In this document: positions 1-4,265 of the stretch, in pieces | Numbering within the stretch: position 1 is the first letter of the stretch | Layout of the letters: each line of letters starts with the position of its first letter | From: Thermoplasmata archaeon | Lineage (GTDB): Archaea; Thermoplasmatota; Thermoplasmata; Thermoplasmatales; Thermoplasmataceae | Length of the DNA stretch: 5,377 nt | NCBI GenBank assembly: GCA_021804185.1 | Contig: JAJZKL010000107.1 | Location: 1 to 5,377 of the forward strand | Reading direction: 5' to 3' | Position numbers and translations under genes: made by a program | Notes under the pieces: model-generated | The model's database searches: none | The model's input: only the letters and a program-made list of their open reading frames with translations | Told to the model about the DNA's origin: nothing

Positions 1-286
1 CCATGGAATACAGCAACGATATCTCCCTGTTTATTGCATGCAGATCAAGGAGCCTTGCCCTCCTTGATAGGGTCTGGAAGCTTGGTATTTCCTTGAGGCC
101 GGCCATTCCCAGATATTCCTCATGGTTTGTGAGGAATATCCTGGCCGATCTGTAGGATATGGAGAAGATCTGCAACAGCACGAGGAGCTTCAGGATCTGG
201 CGATCCGTGTACTTTCTCTTCCGATCATCAGGCAAAACAATATTGTCCATGATCTCCATAATCAACGGGATATGCCGGAGAAGCAT
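1..286 (-). CDS. Transposase, N-terminal part (IS4/IS5-type DDE), cut by window edge
   Basis: The minus strand is open from the ATG at 286 to base 1, giving 95 codons with no stop; the gene continues past the left edge. Residues 26-56 are a helical segment (KYTDRQILKLLVLLQ, then SYRSARIFL). Residues 67-90 carry IPSFQTLSRRARLLDLHAIN, which resembles the region before the catalytic core in archaeal IS4/IS5-superfamily transposases. The DDE residues would lie outside the window, so integrity cannot be judged. The ATG at 286 is chosen because an in-frame TAG lies three codons upstream and a TATA box is centred 24 bases before it, which fits a leaderless transcript. In-frame ATGs at 259 and 250 are alternatives. 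If functional, the protein would cut and rejoin the ends of its own insertion sequence. The family assignment comes from recalled sequence pattern, not a search. Confidence 0.75.
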   Translation of the reverse strand, partial: MLLRHIPLIMEIMDNIVLPDDRKRKYTDRQILKLLVLLQIFSISYRSARIFLTNHEEYLGMAGLKEIPSFQTLSRRARLLDLHAINREISLLYSM

Positions 287-306
287 ATCCCACTATTCTC
301 ATTCGG

Positions 307-313
307 CATATAA
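307..313 (-). promoter_or_regulatory. TATA box of the transposase gene
   Basis: The minus strand reads TTATATG here, centred 24 bases before the proposed ATG at 286. This is the usual archaeal TATA-to-start distance, so transcription would begin at or next to the start codon. No Shine-Dalgarno sequence is visible. Confidence 0.5.
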
Positions 314-767
314 TGTTCGACATCTGTCTGACATTCTATGAAATGGGAGACACCCTACGAATTTAGAATAATCCTTATGAGTTCATCTTGAATGAAATTC
401 ATTATAATAAAAAGGATACTTTCAAGGTCCAACAAAGCAGGTTATATAACGATAGAAGGGTTCAATTTCTGAATCCTCTTCAATATATACACTCTCCTCA
501 AAGTTAATCTGGATATAAGCAAGTAAGTATGACTAACTTATTCTCCTTAAGAGAAAGCAAGAAATTCATAGAAGCTGGTGCTTATATTCAGATATAATAC
601 AATGATTGCTTCCTACTTTGCGTTTTTTTGAGGAGAGGAGAAAATTGGGATAATATTTAGAAGGGAGTGCGAGTATCCATCCAGTTCATGGATTAGATAA
701 TGCAGGGGAAAAATGGAATTTCTAAGATTCAATTAAGATCTTATGGATACAAAAAAATCTGAATTGA
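314..767. other. AT-rich intergenic region without a convincing gene
   Basis: No frame on either strand carries a persuasive protein; the longest starts give peptides such as the 22-residue one at 529-597. Visible elements are: a GC-richer 11-mer GGGAGACACCC at 345-355 that might mark the end of the insertion sequence; a 10-bp palindrome GTTATATAAC at 441-450; a weak hairpin GGGTTCA/TGAATCC at 458-476; a TATA-like ATATATA near 484; a T7 run at 623-629 that could end plus-strand transcription; and TAAGAT repeats at 723-743. It separates the transposase from the glycosyltransferase, so it is probably a mix of insertion-sequence end and upstream regulatory DNA. Confidence 0.5.
723..743 (+). repeat. 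TAAGAT double repeat with palindrome upstream of the glycosyltransferase
   Basis: TAAGAT occurs at 723-728 and again at 734-739, exactly 11 bases apart. The second copy is half of a perfect 10-bp palindrome, TAAGATCTTA (734-743). The block ends 25 bases before the TATA box of the glycosyltransferase gene, where archaeal regulators often bind. Operator function is inferred from position and symmetry only. Confidence 0.35.
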
Positions 768-774
768 TTTATAG
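768..774 (+). promoter_or_regulatory. TATA box of the glycosyltransferase gene
   Basis: TTTATAG is centred 24 bases before the TTG start at 795, implying a leaderless or nearly leaderless transcript. AAGGA at 787-790 lies only four bases before the start and is too close for a good Shine-Dalgarno site. Confidence 0.5.
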
Positions 775-794
775 ACAAATTCAATAAGGAACCA

Positions 795-1880
795 TTGAAA
801 ATTCTATGGCTTGCCCATCGTGATCCTCTTAATCCAAGAGCTGGGGGTGCAGAACGTTCAATATCAGAAGTATGCTCCAGACTTTCAATTAAGGGTTACG
901 AGGTTTCTGTTCTTTCGGCTGGTTGGAATAGGTGCAAATCTTATGAATTTTTTAGGGGCTATAAAATAAGGAGATTTGGAAACAGTCTATCCCTTCATTT
1001 ATACGTTCCGCTGTACCTCTTGAAGTACACGCCTGACATAGTAGTGAACGATCTAGGACATGCAATTCCCTGGCCCTCCTCTACTTTTCTTAGAAAACAA
1101 GGGATAATATTCTTTAGGCATTTACACGCTAGGTCACTGCCAGGACAGGTTAACAGGCTCCTTGCGCTGTTTATTACCGCTGTTGAGAAGGGCTATTTTC
1201 TCCTTTACCACAACTATAAATTCATTACGGAATCCTCCACTTCTGTTGCTGATCTAAAGGGAATAGGGATCAGAAGTTCAAACATTATCAAAATACCTCC
1301 CGGAGTTGACACAGCTATCTACATGAGATCTCCCAAGACAGAATATCCGTCGTTGGTATACTTTGGAGGATTTAGAAAATACAAGAGACCGGGGGAGGCG
1401 GTATGGATATTTGAGCAGATCCATAAAATCGTTTCTAAAGCAAAGTTGATTGTAATCGGGTCAGGCCCTGAACTCAATCATGTCAAAGAATTGGTGGAAT
1501 CAAATGGACTCAGTAATTCTGTGGCTTTCACAGGGAGAATTCCTGATAAAGAACTGGTCCCCATCATATCAAGCAGCTGGGTTAACCTCCACACATCACG
1601 GACTGAGGGTTGGGGGCTCTCCATCATCGAAGCATCCGCTGCTGGTACTCCCACTGTTGCCTATTCCGTTCCGGGGGTGGTGGACACTATTGAAGACGGC
1701 ATAAATGGGTTCAAGGTCGACGACAATAACAGGAATGCCTTTGTAGATACAGTCCTTAAAATATTGGAAAACCCAAAGCCCCTATGGGAATCCTCCCGCA
1801 CCGTCGCCGAAAAATATTCGTGGGAAGATACCGCGAGGTTGTGGGATAAAGCCATCAGGGAAGTACTGGAGAAGAAATGA
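795..1880 (+). CDS. GT4-family glycosyltransferase (GT-B fold)
   Basis: Complete, 361 residues, a normal length for family GT4. It would move a sugar from a nucleotide-sugar donor to a lipid-linked, protein-linked or free acceptor at the cytoplasmic face; donor and acceptor cannot be told from sequence. The N-terminal Rossmann half opens with MKILWLAHRDPLNPRAGGAE, where the Gly-rich loop (17-20) is typical of GT4. The C-terminal half starts near 186 with GGFRKYKRP (donor-phosphate region, R194 and K197), then GSGPE (222-226) and TGRIPDKEL (246-254). The EX7E motif in EGWGLSIIEA puts the key acids at E271 and E279, so the active site looks intact. There is no signal peptide or membrane span. 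TTG at 795 is the only sensible start: an in-frame TGA lies at 765-767 and the family N-terminus begins exactly there. Its stop is 22 bases from the convergent gene's stop. It may build surface glycans, N-glycans or glycolipids. Confidence 0.93.
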   Translation: MKILWLAHRDPLNPRAGGAERSISEVCSRLSIKGYEVSVLSAGWNRCKSYEFFRGYKIRRFGNSLSLHLYVPLYLLKYTPDIVVNDLGHAIPWPSSTFLRKQGIIFFRHLHARSLPGQVNRLLALFITAVEKGYFLLYHNYKFITESSTSVADLKGIGIRSSNIIKIPPGVDTAIYMRSPKTEYPSLVYFGGFRKYKRPGEAVWIFEQIHKIVSKAKLIVIGSGPELNHVKELVESNGLSNSVAFTGRIPDKELVPIISSSWVNLHTSRTEGWGLSIIEASAAGTPTVAYSVPGVVDTIEDGINGFKVDDNNRNAFVDTVLKILENPKPLWESSRTVAEKYSWEDTARLWDKAIREVLEKK

Positions 1881-1902
1881 AAGGACTAAGGACGACCCCC
1901 AA

Positions 1903-2787
1903 TCACAACCTTGAAAGTCTTTTTTCAATAGCTAAAGTGAGATTCGCTATGGCCTCCATTAAATCAACCTGCCCTTTCCTTATATTGTACAGTAATCTGT
2001 AGAACCCCTCTACCTGGTTTTCAGTATGTGTAATCTTGCCTTTCAGTTCCCCTGATAGCGCTGTGAGATCATCCAGACCGGATTTTATAGGCCTGAAATG
2101 ACCATCAATGGAAGTTTTAAGCATTTCATTGAACTCAAGAATATCTGTCAGCTTCGGGCGCCTGGAACTGTAGTATTTTACCGGCTGAGGAAGTAGAAGT
2201 CTATCTTGCGACTTTGTCACCATTATTCCAAGGAGAAGAAGCATTTCCTTTATCTCCTTCACGGACCTGCCCCACTCCTTCGACATGTATGCAAGCCCAT
2301 TTGCTTGGTTCTGCCCAGTCATTAGTCGGACCAGTACTGCCTTGGAGATAACCTCAAATGTTTCATCATTAGGTATTTTCCCTCCTCCGGGTAGGTGTAT
2401 GTGCACCCCCCGTTCATCAGGGGTCTTTCGGCCACCTTTTTTCTCTCGGGAACTTTCATGCCCTCTACTAGAGGTTCCCTCTGAAAGATAATTGCGTCCG
2501 CTCAACTTCTTCACATCTTCATCGGAAAAGAGTGGATGTTTCATAATGAGTTTTCCGTTCTGCCCATATTCCGGAATTGTAAATACAGGTAATTTGGCCT
2601 GTGCTAGAAAGCTCTCCTTAACAGTTTTAGCCATCAGGACCATTTCCGGATTTTCCCTTATGAATTTCCGCACGGTGCGTGGATCCCTTCCGCTTTTCCT
2701 GGCAATTGCGGAAGGTTTTATGTTATCCACATAGAGATTGATTATCCTGTCTACCTCCTTGGGGCTGAGGGAGCTTTTCCTTGACAT
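1903..2787 (-). CDS. Unrecognised protein with N-terminal helix-turn-helix and C-terminal helical tail
   Basis: A 294-residue protein from the ATG at 2787. Residues 8-46 (SPKEVDRIINLYVDN, then PSAIARKSGRDPRTVRKFI) form a homeodomain-like helix-turn-helix of the type in transposases, resolvases and Hin-like regulators. A polar Ser/Gly/Arg/Lys linker follows at about 97-130. A helical segment at about 141-200 (VISKAVLVRLMTGQN, KEWGRSVKEIKEMLLLLGI) may be a second winged-helix-like unit. The tail, about 213-294, has long helices with heptad-like hydrophobics and is probably a coiled coil for oligomerisation. No catalytic motif is visible, so DNA binding is the only supported role. A TTG at 2832 would add 15 residues, but a TATATAA box lies inside that extension, 30 bases before the ATG, which favours 2787. 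It converges on the glycosyltransferase and is flanked upstream by phased repeats and hairpins. It could be a mobile-element accessory protein, a partition-type protein or an autoregulator. Confidence 0.8.
   Translation of the reverse strand: MSRKSSLSPKEVDRIINLYVDNIKPSAIARKSGRDPRTVRKFIRENPEMVLMAKTVKESFLAQAKLPVFTIPEYGQNGKLIMKHPLFSDEDVKKLSGRNYLSEGTSSRGHESSREKKGGRKTPDERGVHIHLPGGGKIPNDETFEVISKAVLVRLMTGQNQANGLAYMSKEWGRSVKEIKEMLLLLGIMVTKSQDRLLLPQPVKYYSSRRPKLTDILEFNEMLKTSIDGHFRPIKSGLDDLTALSGELKGKITHTENQVEGFYRLLYNIRKGQVDLMEAIANLTLAIEKRLSRL
1920..1925 (+). terminator. T6 run, possible terminator of the glycosyltransferase transcript
   Basis: Six T residues on the plus strand begin 40 bases after the glycosyltransferase stop. 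Archaeal RNA polymerase can stop at oligo-T in the non-template strand without a hairpin. The run lies inside the 3' end of the convergent gene, so the two transcripts would overlap slightly. The run is also explained by Lys codons of that gene, so support is weak. Confidence 0.3.
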
Positions 2788-2813
2788 ACTTACCAGTTTA
2801 GGATTGATCTTGG

Positions 2814-2820
2814 TTATATA
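2814..2820 (-). promoter_or_regulatory. TATA box of the helix-turn-helix gene
   Basis: The minus strand reads TATATAA, the clearest TATA element near this gene, centred 30 bases before the ATG at 2787. It favours that ATG over the TTG at 2832, because a promoter at this place could not serve the upstream start. Confidence 0.5.
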
Positions 2821-2838
2821 CGGTTTATTCAATTAGGT

Positions 2839-2878
2839 ACATATAAGAAACATAAAACATACATATAATATGCATATG
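2839..2878. repeat. CATA motif array with exact 11-base spacing (operator or iteron candidate)
   Basis: CATA begins at 2840, 2851, 2862 and 2873, a spacing of exactly 11 bases, close to one helical turn, so all four copies face the same side of the DNA. An additional out-of-phase CATA begins at 2858. The last phased copy lies in the 10-bp palindrome ATATGCATAT (2868-2877). The array sits just upstream of the TATA box of the helix-turn-helix gene. An array of this kind could bind an oligomeric regulator, possibly the gene's own product with its likely coiled-coil tail. Function is inferred; the region is AT-rich, so chance cannot be excluded. Confidence 0.45.
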
Positions 2879-2905
2879 AAAGCTAGTTAGTTTTATAACT
2901 TATTA

Positions 2906-2924
2906 AAATAACATATTGTTATTT
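2906..2924. repeat. Inverted repeat 1 (8-bp arms, AT-rich)
   Basis: AAATAACA and TGTTATTT flank the 3-base spacer TAT, a perfect 8-bp inverted repeat. It is the first of three hairpin-capable repeats spaced about 8-21 bases apart and lies next to the phased CATA array. It may be a protein-binding site rather than an RNA hairpin because the arms are AT-rich. Confidence 0.5.
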
Positions 2925-2945
2925 GGTAATTGACCCCAAGAAACC

Positions 2946-2962
2946 CTTGCAGTTTCTGCAAG
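2946..2962. repeat. Inverted repeat 2 (7-bp arms, TTT loop)
   Basis: CTTGCAG and CTGCAAG enclose a 3-base TTT loop, a perfect 7-bp stem. Together with the next repeat it forms a tandem hairpin pair, as seen in structured RNA or in single-strand hairpins near the ends of IS200/IS605-type elements. No transposase of that type is present here. Confidence 0.55.
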
Positions 2963-2969
2963 CTTTCAA

Positions 2970-2989
2970 ATGATGGAAAAAGCCATCAT
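2970..2989. repeat. Inverted repeat 3 (7-bp arms, AAAAAG loop)
   Basis: ATGATGG and CCATCAT enclose the 6-base loop AAAAAG, a perfect 7-bp stem only 7 bases after the previous hairpin. The arms and spacing do not belong to any coding region that I accept. Confidence 0.55.
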
Positions 2990-3630
2990 GAGAGAAATAA
3001 AATTGTGAAAAATTTGTTTCGTCGAACTACTGAGGAATCGCCTGTAATTAAAAATAATACCTCATAAATCACATTGACAAACTCGTCTTGGGTTTCAGAA
3101 TTACAAGTATTGTTTTTATGGACTCTGCGGATTAATTTGTCGTATCCCTATTGATACTTTCTGAAAAGACGCATGAAGGGCATCTACCGAGGGAATTCAC
3201 TTTGTTCTCAAAATGAACATTGCTTCAACGGCGAACGGGAATTAACTCCTAATGGAAACTTGAAGCTATCCGGGAATTGCAGCGTTGCCCAGCACAGGAA
3301 AAACATCGGTAATAACAGCGCCAAGCATGGGCGCAGTTGAGAGAAAAAGATTATTATAGGGTTCCAATCGCACATGTGTATTTTTATACATTAATTGCAG
3401 GAAATGGACTGTCCCGATAATTCTAATGGAGGTATATATTCGGCCTTAACTGCCCTATGAACCAATAAAAGAAAATGCAAGCAAGGGAATCTGCAATGGC
3501 TGTCTGCATTGAGGTTGGTGACGGCGGTGCAATCCACAAGAAAGTGTGAAGGCGCGAAGTTTATCATTCGACTGGAGTCTGCGCTCTGCTTCGTACAACT
3601 GGGAAACAAAAATGTAATTCCGTGAATGAT
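2990..3630. other. Gene-poor intergenic region, possibly decayed DNA or an RNA locus
   Basis: I accept no gene here. Short open frames exist: 55 codons at 3173-3340 (plus), 41 codons at 3266-3391 (minus), and an ATG-less frame of 54 codons ending near 3625 (plus). None has a recognisable motif, a promoter at the expected distance or convincing composition. A strong TATA-like GGTATATATT lies at 3431-3440 (plus), followed at 3475 by an ATG with a 24-codon reading frame. A second AT-rich box, TATTTTTATA, is at 3379-3388. The later part (from about 3460) is richer in G and C than the first part. The stretch could be a degenerated gene or insertion sequence, or it could hold an unannotated small RNA. 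Confidence 0.4.
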
Positions 3631-3633
3631 GCA

Positions 3634-3657
3634 TGGGCAGATCGGGGGATCTGTCCA
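3634..3657 (-). terminator. Strong hairpin just downstream of the 54-residue gene
   Basis: On the plus strand GGGCAGATC (3635-3643) and GATCTGTCC (3648-3656) enclose GGGG; with one G-T pair and a flanking T-A pair the stem is 10 bp. It begins 22 bases after the stop of the minus-strand gene at 3679. On that strand a T5 run follows at 3608-3612. The arrangement resembles an intrinsic terminator or a transcript-end stabiliser, although archaea mainly use T-runs. Confidence 0.4.
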
Positions 3658-3678
3658 CTGCATGCCGCGAGATTCACC

Positions 3679-3843
3679 CTAACCCTTTTCGGGAGTCTTC
3701 CTTTCATCACACTCTGCGCAGTAATTCATATGCGCGGCGGCAAGCTGGAAGGCAGTGGGCCTGTACATGCCAGGCATGCCGGATTTCTCTATTTCATCAG
3801 CGATATCCCTGAGATAGGAGATGTATTTGCTTACTTCATTCAT
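3679..3843 (-). CDS. Small 54-residue protein with a CxxC motif, function unknown
   Basis: A short minus-strand gene from the ATG at 3843 to TAG at 3679-3681. It begins MNEVSKYISYLRDIADEIEK, an amphipathic helix, then a Gly/Met/Pro turn and a second helix (TAFQLAAAHMN), and ends YCAECDERKTPEKG. One CxxC (C42, C45) with H38 nearby could bind a metal as a dimer or be redox-active; a lone CxxC does not prove either. The even charge pattern and helix-like spacing look like a real protein, unlike the frame on the opposite strand. An in-frame TGA two codons upstream fixes the start. A five-codon frame from the ATG at 3853 overlaps the start out of frame. A TATA-like CTTATTTACC lies at 3870-3879. 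It is transcribed away from the ribbon-helix-helix gene, with a palindrome between them, so the two may share control. I do not recognise the family. Confidence 0.6.
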   Translation of the reverse strand: MNEVSKYISYLRDIADEIEKSGMPGMYRPTAFQLAAAHMNYCAECDERKTPEKG

Positions 3844-3882
3844 TTTTCATCATGTAACCAATACTAAATGGTAAATAAGGAT

Positions 3883-3904
3883 ATCGGTCTATCGGTATAC
3901 CGAG
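3883..3904. promoter_or_regulatory. Palindromic operator candidate between the divergent small genes
   Basis: TCGGTATACCGA at 3892-3903 is a perfect 12-bp palindrome. The preceding bases repeat its left arm in tandem: ATCGGTCT at 3883-3890, then ATCGGTAT at 3891-3898. Ribbon-helix-helix dimers bind short repeated or palindromic half-sites and often control their own genes, so this is a natural site for the regulator starting at 3948. It lies about 16 bases from the TATA boxes of both divergent genes. Binding is inferred. Confidence 0.5.
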
Positions 3905-3918
3905 CTAAACCGTTATGA

Positions 3919-3926
3919 TGATATAC
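3919..3926 (+). promoter_or_regulatory. TATA box of the ribbon-helix-helix gene
   Basis: TGATATAC is centred about 25 bases before the ATG at 3948, which supports that start and a leaderless transcript. An AGGT at 3932-3935 is a weak and distant Shine-Dalgarno alternative. Confidence 0.45.
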
Positions 3927-3947
3927 CTTTCAGGTTATCACCAGCAC

Positions 3948-4115
3948 ATGGCATCCGGCGACAAGACTGAGAGAAAGAAGACTTCAATATCCATCGACCC
4001 TCAAATCTGGGACAGGTGGCTGCATTTTGTCCTGGACAGGACGGGGTCAATGAGGAAAACCAGCGAGGAGCTGGAAAAAGCCCTTGTTCATTACATGGAA
4101 TGCGACATATCATGA
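3948..4115 (+). CDS. Ribbon-helix-helix (CopG/MetJ-type) transcriptional regulator
   Basis: A 55-residue protein. KKTSISIDPQIWDRWLHFVL shows the N-terminal beta strand (about 11-17) that pairs in the dimer and enters the DNA major groove, followed by helix one (18-33). GSMRKTSEELEKALVHYME forms the turn and helix two (34-51). This order and the S-x-S-I-D-P motif are typical of small archaeal RHH repressors. The strand residues facing DNA would be K11, T12 and S13 or neighbours. ATGs at 3915 and 3918 would add 11 residues unlike the family, and the TATA box falls inside that extension, so 3948 is preferred. The gene is divergent from the 54-residue CxxC gene with a palindrome between them, suggesting autoregulation and joint control. 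RHH proteins also serve as antitoxins, but no recognisable toxin adjoins it. Confidence 0.82.
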   Translation: MASGDKTERKKTSISIDPQIWDRWLHFVLDRTGSMRKTSEELEKALVHYMECDIS

Positions 4116-4265
4116 TTCGGGGAATATCAATGGGCCCCCGGCCTTATGCATAAACGCCATGGTGCCGGCCATCCTGGCATTCATCTATGATTCAGGAGAA
4201 AGGGGTGTTAAGCCTGCATGAATAAGGGGATTGCCATGCACAAATTCCTTTCCTCTCTCCCGGGA
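4116..4265. other. Short intergenic region between converging genes
   Basis: This 150-base stretch separates the stops of the ribbon-helix-helix gene and the membrane protein. It has only tiny open frames, for instance 24 codons on the minus strand around 4114-4188. No oligo-T run or clear hairpin terminator is seen. Confidence 0.45.

Noticed and set aside
122..341. Two plus-strand open frames (63 and 60 codons) at the left end
   Set aside because: They lie opposite the transposase frame, which has the recognisable motif and promoter; these have no family-like features.
1480..1855. Open frames overlapping the glycosyltransferase on both strands
   Set aside because: Shadows of the conserved GT4 C-terminal half, which carries the EX7E motif in the main frame.
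2285..2734. Two plus-strand open frames opposite the HTH gene
   Set aside because: Composition rich in Ser, Phe and Pro, typical of antisense translation; the minus-strand frame has the HTH.
3173..3340. 55-codon plus-strand frame in the gene-poor region
   Set aside because: Asn- and Ser-rich with no motif, no TATA box at the expected distance and no Shine-Dalgarno site. Not excluded, but not supportable.
3359..3370. GGGTTCCAATCG, resembling a tRNA T-loop
   Set aside because: No matching acceptor, D or anticodon stems can be paired around it.
3266..3391. 41-codon minus-strand frame with a hydrophobic stretch (STAPMLGAVITDVFPVLGN)
   Set aside because: It looks somewhat protein-like but is short, lacks a promoter at the right distance, and stop density in the region is near random.
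3391..3663. Minus-strand 90- and 67-codon open frames
   Set aside because: Cys/His/Pro-rich without motif; part of their length is the hairpin and intergenic DNA downstream of the 54-residue gene.
3622..3867. 81-codon plus-strand frame
   Set aside because: Antisense to the 54-residue gene, whose sequence has better helical and charge patterns, and it starts within the hairpin region.
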